NCBI RefSeq assembly: GCF_020379485.1
Contig: NC_063452.1
Span: 7,419,065-7,483,064 of the forward strand
Origin: Brassica napus
Taxonomy: Eukaryota > Streptophyta > Magnoliopsida > Brassicales > Brassicaceae
Reading direction: 5' to 3'
DNA: 64,000 nt
In this document: positions 1 through 11,582 of the stretch, piece by piece
Layout: each line of letters starts with the position of its first letter
Numbering within the stretch: the stretch's first letter is position 1
Notes under the pieces: generated by a model
The model's input: the letters and a program-made list of their open reading frames with translations, nothing else
Told to the model about the DNA's origin: nothing
The model's database searches: none
Translations under genes and position numbers: made by a program

Positions 1-771
1 ATTTTCAATCAGATGTGTTCTCAACTAATAATATGATTCATGACAAATCTTTACAGAACATGTTATAATTTGATAATTTAATATAGATAATTATATTTAT
101 TTTTATTGTAAATAAAAAATAATAAAAATAATATTATTTACACCAAAATAAAAATAATATAACATTTTAAAATTTATTTTCACAAATATTTTCATTTTTC
201 TACAAAATTAGAAATCAAAGATCAAAAATGATATATATATATATATATATATATTATAGAGAAATTCCTTAAAATAATCCGACCATTTTTTTGTCACAAA
301 TATATCACTCAGAGATTAAATGATAAAAAATGTTTCATTAAAGGTTAAATAGACATTTGAGGATTTAAATAAATAAACAAATAAATACTGAAAATTTCAA
401 ATAAAAATTTTCAAATTAAATATTGGAAAAAAACCGAAAAATAAATAATTTTTTGAATTCAAAAATGTATTATTCAAAAAAGTATGTTTTTAATCTTATA
501 TTATTTATTTAAATAATTTTCTATATTTAAATATCTATAAAGTTAAGTTAAAAGAGATTTTTACCTCTTTAATGAAAGTTTATTTTGTTCATTTTCCTCC
601 TTGCGTATTTTTTTGGTGGAAAACCTAAAAAATGTCATTTGATAAATTTGCCCTATATATTATTCTCAGAATTATCACAAAACCGAATAATCACGAAGGT
701 CTTCTGCTATAGCTGAGCTTTCAGGCAACTAGGACATGGTCTTTGATTCATTTTATTAATTCGTTTGAAAT
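1..771. other. AT-rich intergenic DNA
   Basis: No gene is recognisable. The stretch is strongly AT-rich, with a (TA)n microsatellite at about 230-253. Confidence 0.6.
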
Positions 772-978
772 AAGTTTATTTCCTATCTAAACCAAGAGCT
801 CTTGGTCTAGTGGTAATGGAACTCCAGCTGGAGTGTCCGCCCTGGGTTCGAGTCGCCTTGACCACCTTCCCGCCTATAACCGTGCGTGCCCGGATGGAAG
901 GCCTCGTGGGGATTAGTCTGGGCTTACCGCCTGGGAACCCCACGGTCATCAAAACAAAAAAAAGTTTATTTCCCATCT
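772..978 (+). mobile_element. tRNA-derived SINE with target-site duplication
   Basis: The body (789-961) has a polymerase III box A (TGGTCTAGTGG, about 803-813) and a box B (GGTTCGAGTCG, about 845-855) at tRNA-like spacing. It ends in an A-rich tail. It is bracketed by a 17-bp direct repeat (772-788 and 962-978) with one mismatch, the mark of LINE-assisted retroposition. Size and structure fit Brassicaceae tRNA-derived SINEs. It sits about 440 bp upstream of the MGD3 start codon, so it may lie in that gene's promoter region. Confidence 0.85.
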
Positions 979-1419
979 GTAAATGATCATTTTCTGAAGG
1001 AGTATCCATGTCATTACTTCTTTAAAAAAAATAATAAATAGAAAAAGTCAAGTTGTTTAAGAAACTTATGATACAACCAAAGATCCGAATCTTCATATCC
1101 GAAGATTCCAAAACGAAATGTAGATCCGACGGCTACAGGCTTGCATTATTCCCCTCTCTACCACAACATTAAACCGTACTTAACACAATAAAGACACGAA
1201 ATATAAAAAGCAGAAGCAATACTATAGGAACAAAATTAAAAGGGAATATTTCCAGCATCATTCCTCAAAATAATTTCATTATTCAAAGCAACAACTTGGT
1301 CTTCCATTTTTTTCTCTTCACTTCAAAAAATTTAAAACCCCCAAAGAAAAAGAGAATACATAAAGACCACCAACCAGCCCACACAAACTACAACCAACGT
1401 TCTTGAACATCAAATAGAG

Positions 1420-4135
1420 ATGATGAAAGTGGCTTCGCCTCGTGCACAGGATGATTCAATCACGCAGAAAGTTTTTAGGCGAGTCTACAGCAATTTTAGT
1501 TTCTCGACGGTCGACGATGACTACAACCATAATCGTCGGAGATCAAGATCGGGTGATTACGGGAAGGAGAGTTTGAGGAAGAGAGGGTTTGAAGATAAAG
1601 AACAAGTTATGGAGATGGAGCAGATGGGAGCTGAGAGGATCAAAACTGTTCTTATTCTGATGAGTGATACCGGCGGTGGCCACCGTGCATCCGCTGAGGC
1701 TATACGTGACGCCTTCAATATCGAATTCGGAGATGACTACCGGGTAAATATATTTTTATTTATTTTGTTATGACGTAATTATATTATTTTTCTTCTCTCT
1801 TCATCTTCTTTCTCTTTACCTTGACTCAAACGCATCGGTGGAGCCGATATGTTACTTCTTCAATTATATGTGCCAAAAATCTAAGCATGTTAGTAGTTTT
1901 TAAAAATGTTTTTGGTTTGGAAAAAAATATTGTGACTAAACGTTTCGGTAATCACTCTGGCGTTTGCTGTTTTAGTAGAGAATTCTCACTTTTTAGTTTC
2001 TGTTCTAATATCTATTTTGAAGAAGAACAAAATTATTTTGAACGGTTCATAAAGAAAATTTCAAATCTGGTGTATATATATATATATATCTGAATAAATT
2101 TGTATCTGATTTGATTTATAGTCTGATTTGTAAGTGAATTACCAATGAACCTCAGCCGTCAATGTTAAAACCATCGAAATGCTCACGTATATTTTGAAAA
2201 AACAAATAATATCTACTTGGAAGTTTTGTAGCCTAGTATTGGATCTTGGCGTTTGCCAGGTTGTCGGAGATACACGAGTGATGTCAACATTTCGTGTCTT
2301 AAAAACCTGTCCCACGTTCTTTACTCATTTTTTGTTGTTAATAATTGCACTACTTAAGTTTCTAGCTCTACGAAGTAATGTTTTACTATTATTTATTACA
2401 GATAATCATAAAAGACGTTTGGAAGGAATACACAGGATGGCCACTGAACGACATGGAGAGACAGTACAAGTTCATGGTGAAACATGTTGGTCTTTGGTCA
2501 GTCGCGTTTCATGGTACCTCTCCCAAATGGATTCACAGAAGTTATCTCAGTGCTCTTGCCGCCTATTATGCCAAGTATATACATGTTAACCACTATATAT
2601 TGCCATTTTTCATCTTACCCTTTACTTTCATTAAATGTATTTTTACATCATTAGATGTAGTTATATACAAATATAATTAAGTTCTTATTTTGTTTTGTGG
2701 TGTAAAGAGAAATAGAGGCTGGTTTAATGGAGTATAAACCAGACATTATTATTAGCGTACATCCTTTGATGCAACACATCCCATTGTGGGTAATGAAAAG
2801 GCAAGGACTTCAAAAGAAAGTCATTTTCGTGACGGTTATCACTGATCTTAACACTTGCCACCGTACATGGTAAGATGGTATCTAATATTTCTAAACGAAA
2901 CAAATGAAAAAAAGACTCTGCTCGGGTCCAGTTTCTTGTTTTTATTTAAAAATAATAATAAGTAAAGAGTATAACTTCAATTTTTCCAAACATTTAAATT
3001 TAACATATATAGTAGCTCAAAATGAAATATTTAATCAGGTTCCATCATGGAGTCAGCAGATGTTACTGCCCATCCAAAGAGGTTGCAAAGAGAGCATTAG
3101 TAGACGGTCTTGGAGACTCTCAGATTCGTGTCTTTGGCTTACCTGTCCGCCCATCATTCCCTCGCACTATTATCTGCAAGGTAAAATTAGTCCCGATTAT
3201 ACCACTTAGAGTTTTGGTTTTTCAAACACTAGAAGATCAACCATATGTATTACAATGTTTTGTTAGGATGATCTAAGGAAAGAGCTTGAAATAGATTCGA
3301 ATTTACCTGCGGTTCTGTTAATGGGAGGTGGTGAAGGAATGGGTCCGGTTCAGAAAACCGCTCAAGCCCTCGGAGATTCTTTATATGACTCTAAAGAAAG
3401 AAAACCAATAGGACAACTGATTGTCATATGCGGCCGGAACAAAACTCTTGCCTCTGCATTAGCATCCCATGAATGGAAGATTCCAATCAAGGTAGCTTTT
3501 AAAATATGAACTTTTATTAGTACTTGTAGTAGGTGATTAATAACTTATATTATGATGTTTATACCTTACAGATTCGTGGATTTGAGACACAAATGGAGAA
3601 ATGGATGGGAGCTTGTGACTGCATCATCACAAAGGTTAGTCATATCTTTAAATCCTCCATCCCCTACATTCACTTATGTTCTTATTTAGAAAAGACTTAA
3701 ATTTGACTAGAGTTTATGACACAAAACAGGCCGGTCCAGGTACAATTGCAGAAGCATTGATTTGCGGCCTCCCAATTATCCTGAATGACTATATCCCCGG
3801 ACAGGTACATTTACATTTTTAGCTTTACCCTTGAAATTATTTGGCCATATCATTAATCCACAAACTAACTCGTGTGAACGTAACTATCAAAGGAAAAAGG
3901 CAATGTACCGTATGTTGTGGACAATGGGGCTGGAATTTTCACTCGAAGTCCTAAAGAAACCGCGAAAACTGTGGCTGGTTGGTTCAGCAGCAAGAAAAAC
4001 GAATTATATAAAATGTCAGAGGATGCTCTTAAGTTGGCGCAGCCCGAGGCAGTGTTCGACATTGTTAAGGATATACATCATCTATCTCAACAGCAGCAAC
4101 AACGTATTCAACTTTATAATGATTATTCCTACTGA
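1420..4135 (+). CDS. MGD3: Monogalactosyldiacylglycerol synthase, type B (MGD3-like)
   Basis: Predicted 468-aa enzyme (UDP-galactose:diacylglycerol galactosyltransferase, EC 2.4.1.46) that makes MGDG at the plastid outer envelope. Exons by splice sites and frame: 1420-1743, 2402-2574, 2708-2869, 3039-3180, 3267-3491, 3572-3634, 3730-3804, 3893-4135; all introns are GT-AG and the frame closes. The N-terminal MGDG-synthase domain has the glycine-rich motif [14 protein letters not shown] (about residues 81-95). The C-terminal GT28 domain has [10 protein letters not shown] and [11 protein letters not shown]. The N terminus is short and lacks the long transit peptide of type A MGD1. The C-terminal QQQQQRI..Y..YSY tail resembles Arabidopsis MGD3 rather than MGD2. 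In Arabidopsis type B genes are induced by phosphate starvation. No lesion is seen, so the gene looks functional. Confidence 0.93.
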
Positions 4136-4312
4136 CCACTTCTACTTTAGCCTTCATTTTCCTCTTATTTAATGAATCGTTATGCTTGTATATTGTCTAG
4201 TGCACTGTCATTCTTTGATCATCTTTTGTAACATTTATATATGCATTGTCATTCTTTAATCAATCATTTGTAATATCTATCACTTTTATTTTTAGTTTGC
4301 TGAACAAAAAAA

Positions 4313-5392
4313 GGTTATTGGTAAGTGAATTCTCATGAATTTTAAATTTTTTTAGATTCTATTTTTATTGGTTCTTAGATTTCAAAAATCTTAATAGAAT
4401 ACATTGTTATTGGTTTAAAAAAATTTTAAATCCATTCAAATCCCTTGTTATTCAAAAATTTTAGTTATTATTGATTCTATAATTCTAGTAAAATCTAGTA
4501 TTATTGGGAGATAAATTCTATTCATTTTTACTCAGAAGACTTAACTTTCAAAATATCATATGTAATTTTGTGATTTTCAAAATCCATTTGATAAAAAACT
4601 AGAAAACAAAATAATTATTCTTACCAAATATCTATTGTACCTTAATTATATGTCCAAAACTATAATTCATTACATTTATATACTTTTACATTTTATAATA
4701 TATAATTATTTTTATAAATAATTATCATTTTGAATATAAATATAAATAATTACATTTATAAATATTAATAATTTTAAAATAAAAATTTTAAAATAGTTTC
4801 AAAAAAAAGTTTGAATTTAAAAAGAAAATTTGAGAGCCAAATTATAGGTTACGCGAACAAACCAGAGTTTAGAAAATATTTTTTTAAAAAAAATCCAGAA
4901 TTAAAAAATTATTAAAAAGTTCAAAATTTGAAAACATATAATTCGAAATTATAAAAAAAACTTTTTTATTCTTAATTTTTATTATTTTATTACTTTATAT
5001 ATATAAAACAAGGGGTAAAATCTTCTTTTGTCTTTTTCATGAAATTGTTTTGGTCATTTTTCTCTTTGAAGCCTTTTTTTGTGACAAAAACTTTGAAATG
5101 GCTATTTAAGGAAAATTATCCAATATTGTATATATCACTATTATTTTCTTTTTAATTTGGAAGAAAAAAACAAATAATAATGCTATATGATTTAGAAAAT
5201 AAATAAATTGTATATTTACTTTACAAAAAGAAAATAGGTAATACAAATTCAGGAAAGACTATACTAATCTAAAAAATGTTACGATCAAATTTCATAAGTC
5301 AATGTATATAAGTTTTCACAATCCAATTAACTTTTAAAATCTATGAACTCTTAAAATTCACAAATTCTACACAAATTCATCTCCCAATAACC
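4313..5392. mobile_element. Non-autonomous TIR element, family uncertain
   Basis: About 1.08 kb of AT-rich, non-coding DNA lies between inverted ends: GGTTATTGGTAAGTGAATT on the left and the complement of GGTTATTGGGAGATGAATT on the right. A third, partial copy of the same end occurs inside, at about 4503-4520. No convincing target-site duplication was found, so the superfamily is unresolved. It begins about 180 bp downstream of the MGD3 stop. Confidence 0.5.
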
Positions 5393-5738
5393 TCCATCGC
5401 AAAAATATTATTCGATCTAAATGGATTTAACTATTAAGTCCATTTATGATGGTACAAATGTATAATTTGGCCTAGCAGCAAATGGGTTAACAAAGGGGAA
5501 TAGACTTCAATGAAATTTTTCCTGATTGTTAAACTCACAAGTGTGACACTAATGTTGGGTTAACTTCTTCTAAAGGCTGCACAATGACTCAGATAGACGC
5601 TGTCTCCGCAATGAGTTTGATGATGATCTTGTTATGGATACAGAATCAATCTCATTTACTACTGCAATATTCTTCTCTTCCAAATATGGAACATTCTGTA
5701 ATTATGTTAACTCAGTGTCTCCTACCTCTTTGTATATA

Positions 5739-6771
5739 TCCCCTATATATTATTTGTGAAACATTACAACTTCTTTTTGTAGCCACATGTCATCACTAGG
5801 ATGATTCTTAGAATTACTAGAGAAATAGGTTGGTCCATCTAATTATATAATAAACTTTTTATTAAACTAACCATAAATTCATTATTAATGTCAATTATTA
5901 TTTCCTTAAATAAAGATTACGGAATTGCCTAATGTGGGTAAAGTATATATGACAATTAATGATTTTGAATAAAAAAGATCTAAAAAAAAAATGTATCTTC
6001 TATCAAATTTGTTTAATTTAAAACTATTAAAATAACTTTAAAAAAACAAAATAACCATATTATAAAAATTTAGATTTTTCTGTATATTTTATATTTTGAA
6101 TTTTAAAAATGACTATAAATTACTAAAATTGTTAAAAGTCTCACATTCAAATTTTGCGATCCATGGTTTAAAATTTTTGTTATGACAAAATACAAATGAT
6201 TACAAAATCATATAAGTAAAAGTCTAATTTAATTAATCATTAAGATTTAAAAAATATATGTATATATATATCATTCTAAATTAAACTATAAACCATATTG
6301 AATAAATAAATATTTTAGTTTCAAAATTTACTTTGAATAATTTTTTTGATAAAAGTTTTGAACTAACATTGATAAATTTTTTTAAATTATCAATTACTAA
6401 AATTATTAGTCCCACAATGAAAATTTTGTTATCAGTAATTTAAAGTTTTTGCTATTAAAGATACACATGATCAAAAAAAACATATGAGTAGAAAACACCA
6501 TTAAAAAAATAGACATTAATATTAAAAATATACTATGTATGTTAATATCATTTAAATTTAATTACATATCCTATCAAATTTTTTAAAAAAATTGTTTGTA
6601 TTAATAAAATTGATTTATACGTTCGCACCAATTTTATTATATATGTAATAGTTACTGACTTTTAATTATTTAATATATATTTATTATTTCATAATATGTA
6701 AGAACATATAATACATAAAATAATTTATATATATAATTTTTATCCCGCGCAAGGTGCGGGTCTTAATCTAG
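5739..6771 (+). mobile_element. Non-autonomous Helitron (ATREP-like)
   Basis: The 3' end is diagnostic: stem CCCGC (6744-6748) and GCGGG (6756-6760), a short AT spacer, then terminal CTAG at 6768-6771 followed by host T. The 5' end is placed at TCCCCTATATATT (5739), preceded by A, giving the expected A|T insertion site. No coding capacity. A related, more diverged copy lies near 15813-16596. The 5' boundary is less certain than the 3' boundary. Confidence 0.7.
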
Positions 6772-6959
6772 TTGTATCGTGTAAACTCAATTGAGATATA
6801 TGAAAACCATCTTCTCCTAACATGGTACAGAACCCGAACACACTTTGTTCAACTAAATCGAAATTGATTCGGCTCATCGAAAAAGGCCAGATCGATTCTA
6901 AACTGACATGATCTAAATGGTTCGGCGGTATGACAAAACTGAATCCTAGACTAGGGTAT

Positions 6960-7245
6960 TGTTGAAGGACCCAGCGTTAGTTGTCTCGCAACCACGTGAA
7001 TACTTGTGGTCTGGTTTGTCAACTCAAGAAAAGCCCATACAAGTGACAAGGATTCCAAACGAACTGATTAGAAAGAAGAGAGTTCCTATGGTCCAAGTAG
7101 TGTGAGATCATGATGGGATACATGAGACTACAAAAGAACGTGCAAGCATGATGAGGATCGAGTATCTAGAGTTGTTCGAGACTTAAGTTGATGAACAAAT
7201 TGCGGATGCGGGTTCAGTATGAATTCCTCTTAAGTAGGGAGAGTT
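6960..7245 (+). pseudogene. Relic of Ty3/gypsy polyprotein C-terminus
   Basis: A short reading frame around 7090-7185 gives VQVV*DHDGIHETTKERASM followed by MRIEYLELFE and a stop, which resembles the C-terminal tail of plant gypsy polyproteins (V-W-x(n)-E-A-T-W-E-x-E-x(n)-YP-LF). Stop codons interrupt it. It is a decayed fragment with no LTRs recognised nearby. Confidence 0.5.
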
Positions 7246-7300
7246 GTAATGATCCGTTTAGATTGTAATCAAAAATGACTTTTAAGCATTTCGATATAAG

Positions 7301-7900
7301 AAAAATTGACAAGAAAAGAAAAACTCTTTACACCACTCACATCTATAGTTTTTTCAATAAGTTTCTAGACATTAAAATAAAAACAAAAAAAAAACAAAAG
7401 TTAAGAGAGATAATAGAGAAGGTCTTTCATATGATATGAACAACAATTTGAGAGACCTAATAAGTACACTTGTCACTCTAATAATGATCCAAAAACCTGG
7501 AAAAACTCATAAAATAAATAAATAGAAATATAATATTCTACTATTTTTGATAGAAATCCACCCAAGTCTCTTATCAATGCTCTTATGTGAAGGCAGACAA
7601 CATGAGATGAACATAGTATAGTGTTAGTGGCGTTTTCCTTTTGAACATTAGCAACAATGGAAAGAAAAATGGCAACAACAAAGAAAAATGTGAATCACGG
7701 CAAATCATGTTCATAGGCAGATGCAATAACAAATAGAAGAGACCATCAACATTCTAACAGACAAGATAACTAAAATCCAAGTAGAAAAGTCGCACACAAC
7801 AACAAATAGTACACAACACGAACCATAAGTTTCCCTACACTACTTAAACCAACACATATGGCCCTCTTCAAGTCTTTAACACTCCCCTCTTTCTCATGTT
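7301..7900. other. Intergenic, A-rich, no feature recognised
   Basis: No gene, repeat or transposon end was recognised. It forms the 3' flank of the minus-strand gene at 7901-9121. Confidence 0.5.
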
Positions 7901-9121
7901 TCATTTTCTCTTCTTAGCAGGTGGCTGGCGAACATCTTCGTCATCTTCCTCATCATCCTCATCTTCATCCTCGTCATCCTCATCATCATCATCATCACTC
8001 TCATCACCGTCGTCATCATCATCATTATCATCGCTTCCTCCTCCACCATTGGTCACCGGGTCATCCTCCGGATCAGCTTCCTCTCCTTCACCCCCTGAAA
8101 AATCTTCATCATTAGCATCATCATCATCATCATCATCGTCTTCATCAGCGTTATCTTCATCATCATCGTCATCATCATCAGAGTCACCGGCATCTTTGTT
8201 TTCCTCATCTCGGCGTCCTTTTTTGTAGCCCTCCTTCACAGAAAGCCTAGAGAAAAGACAAATTCAGATCTGCTAGAATTAAATAAAAACGGAAAAATGA
8301 AAGATGTGGCCCTTATGCTCACCTCTGATCTTCAGCAATCAACCCTATCAGCAAAGATTCTGCCTGCGATATCACAGAACAAAAAGATGAATATTAGACA
8401 AGGTTTTATGAAATTTTATACAATACTGAACTATCCATAGTGTATTAATGCAAAGTTCAACGAGAACATAAGTTAAAAAGGATCATGAAAATGGAAAATG
8501 TCAATATAGCACATAACAAACAAACACTGAAATGACAAAAGGAAACCTAAAAGGTACACAAAATAAACCTAAAGTCAATCTGTAAGGGTTTAAAACTTTC
8601 TCAAAGGAACTCTCTTCTTTGTGTGTTTGCTATATCATACAAAATCCAAGAAGAACACATCCTTATATAAATAGCAATTGCAAATAGACAAGAAAAGTAA
8701 AAGTGGCAAGTTAACAGAGTGTGCATTTGACATTGTTAAACTCTGCATTCAACTTCAATTGTACAAAGACCCGTCTCGAACCAGTTAAGACAGAAACTAA
8801 AGTGCTTGTCTAAATTCAAACAACAGAATCCGTCAAAAGCCCAAATCGTATCCCCAAAGCAGAAATCTGAGTATGAAAATCTAATAAGCCTTGGATTCAG
8901 GAACACAGAGACAACTCCAGGATGGACGGTTTTTGAATAAATGACAAATCCAACAGAACACAAAAGTGAAACAAGAGTTATAAATTAAAATTAAGGAAAC
9001 TGTTGTATACCGCGAGGAGCAGACACGCCAGATTCCTTCCAACGAGGAAGAGAAGCGTCTCAGTGGCAGAACAAGTCCATTGTCTCTGCGTCTCCATTGA
9101 CCTGAGGGCAGCCACTTCCAT
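7901..9121 (-). CDS. Small acidic Asp/Glu-rich protein with C-terminal NLS
   Basis: Predicted 165 aa in three exons on the minus strand: 9121-9011, 8363-8323 and 8246-7901 (GT-AG, frame closes). Residues 1-50 are conserved-looking and partly hydrophobic (TETLLFLVGRNLACLLLAAE then SLLIGLIAEDQRLSVKEGY). About residues 65-155 are almost pure Asp/Glu with a GGGG break. The protein ends in PPAKKRK, a classic basic nuclear localisation signal. The pattern recalls prothymosin- or histone-chaperone-type acidic nuclear proteins, but no function is established. An upstream in-frame Met at 9229 would add 36 residues; the sequence there is pyrimidine-rich and UTR-like, so 9121 was chosen. The acidic tract is encoded by GAT/GAA repeats and may vary in length between accessions. 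Confidence 0.75.
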
Positions 9122-9239
9122 ATCTACTCGAAAAGGACTCACAGTAAGAGATGAGGAGACAGAAAGCCAAATAGAGAGAGATAAAAAGGGAGAGTGGAAA
9201 ACCTGAATAGCTCCTTTAGATCCGGTCAAGTACCCTAAA

Positions 9240-11460
9240 TTTTCGTCCCTGGAGGGTTTTTGTATTTAAGGAGCTTTTTCGTCTGTAGATTAAAGCCTTC
9301 AGAGTTTTTTATGAGCCATGTCCACAAATAATAATTATAAATATAATATTATTCTATTTTTAAAATTTTTAGTTTAGATTTTGACATTAGTATTTCTATG
9401 ATTTTAACTTCGTTGGTTTGGAAAAAAAAACTATAAACATAATTTTGTAGTCTTGTTTTTATATTAGTTTAATTATTTCTGTTTAATTTAATTTAAATTT
9501 TAATAAAGTTAGGATAACATTTTTATAAAAATCATTTTATTTATATCATTTCATTTAATATATAAATTCTAATGAATTTTGGATTTGTTGGTTTTAGTTA
9601 AAATACGTTAAGAATACAATGGTTGAAATCACTAGGAGACTCCGCGGATATCATGAGCAAATATATCAAGCTAACGTTGCACTTCCTGATGCGGTCATCA
9701 TTGGGACCAGAGCCGTGCTTACAACGTATTGAAAAAAGCATTTGCCTAGAGTCCCCAAATTTTGTAAAATTTTTAAGACCTCTAATTACAAAAAAAAAAA
9801 AAAATTTACATGGCAGTTAATGTATTCTTTTAGTTAGATTTTTATTATTATTTGATTCTAAATTTGACTTCTGTTTAAAATAACTAATTTTTGATCAATT
9901 TTACTATATTTTATATAAAACTATAAAGATTCTACTTCAAATTAACTGCAATTATTTGATCCACATTTGTCTTTTTTGTATATATTATGAGTTAAATTTA
10001 TTTTCTATATTTATAGAATTTGATTAAAAATTTATAATATTTTGAATATATAGTTTATTGTATTTAATTTAAACGCTAAGATTTAGTTTTGTAACAGCGA
10101 CCAACATTTCAATCCAAAATGATAAGAATATATAGTTTTGTTTTTAGTTTATAAAAATCTGGTGCATAAAATTTAGAAAATGTTTAGGTAATAAATCAAA
10201 ACGTTTTAGTGTTATATATATATATATATATATGTTTTTTCAAAAAAAAATATTTTATATAATTCATATTTAAATAGAAATATTTTCAAAAAAAAAATTT
10301 CATGTAAAATTTTTTTTAACTCGCCTCCAACATCCAAAAACCTTCGCACGGCAGATTGGGACCAAATGTATATGTTGACTGAGATGGGCGACATGAGCTT
10401 TACTTGGATGAACCGACAGCTGAGGACTGGACCAGCACGAAATGGATCGAACAAGGAAATGTGGTCACGAAATGGACATGAGAAGGACGGACGGTCGAGA
10501 GATGAACAGGACAGACGATCGGGAAATGGAATATATGACCAATGGTCGGGTGATGCGATATGGTCGGACATAGACCCAAAAAAATGGAGATGAAGACCTG
10601 GACATGGAAATTTATCAATAAGAGCATTTTGCTCGACGAAGTGAACTAAGCAGCAAAACGGTCTAGATAACTATCAGCTGGATCGAACCCAAGAAGTGGT
10701 TAGCCAAGATAAGACTTCTGCGGCACAAGATGGGATGGACAACCAAGCACATGATCCACTTGTCTGTTATATTGGACAGATGACAAAATCAGGCTAAAGC
10801 CTTGAAAGGAGTCTTTGGAGTTTTAATCAAGTTTGTCCAAGAAAAAGATGAGCTGGCCCATGGGAAGGATAGAGGGCGGGCCACTTGGTTTAAACTCCGA
10901 TTAACCAAGATTTAAAGTTTTAGAATTTCTCACTAAACCCATTAAGAGTAAGTTTAAATCCATTAGGAGTTGGTTTTGGTTTTCATACACCTGTTAGGTT
11001 TAGAGTTTTCAAGTCAGTCATGTTATATTTTGTAAAACAAGTCTATTTGAGCACTTTTTATCTCTTTGTTTATTTTTGAACAGCCTCCTTCGATCACTAG
11101 GAAGATTACTCTTTCTCTTACGTGAACCCATTCAACACCAACAAACGAGGTTACACTCGTAAGTAGTTGTAACGCACAACGTAAGGCTCTTCATTAACTT
11201 TAGGTGAAGAAATTATCGACCATTCAAAGTGCTATGAGTACTAGTAGCCTCTAGGTTCAGTCGCCCATCTTCAAGTGATCAAAGACATTACACCTATCGA
11301 ATAAAGAAGTGCTTTTGGTAAGCAATACTAGTAATAAAGAATTGAAGATTTGTCTCAGTAAGTTAATTGTCCTCCCCGACAAGAAACACAAAGATAGGGT
11401 TGTACTTCCACAAAGCAATACATCTCTAATTTCGAAGTAGTTCTCAACATATCAATTATA
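9240..11460. other. Intergenic DNA, probably transposon-derived in part
   Basis: AT-rich to about 10320, with a (TA)n run at about 10213-10232. From about 10330 to 11450 base composition rises and reading frames are broken, as in an old retrotransposon. No conserved domain, LTR pair or target duplication was recognised, so no family is assigned. Confidence 0.4.
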
Positions 11461-11582
11461 AAGAACATCAATGACAACAACCACACAACCACAGATTCCT
11501 TCCATTATTCACTACACAAAAGATCTCACCAGACATCTCACACACATAATTTACATAAAACTGGCAAAAAGTACAGAACATC

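Noticed and set aside
980..1419. Phosphate-response P1BS site (GNATATNC) upstream of MGD3
   Set aside because: Only one-mismatch words were found (TCATATCC near 1095, GAATATTT near 1243); none fits the consensus.
7896..8228. Plus-strand Ser-rich open frame
   Set aside because: It is the complement of the Asp/Glu codon repeats of the minus-strand acidic gene, which has consistent splice sites and a C-terminal NLS.
9623..9820. 65-aa frame MKSLGDSADIMSKYIKL...
   Set aside because: Short, isolated in AT-rich DNA, not recognised; more likely part of a decayed transposon.
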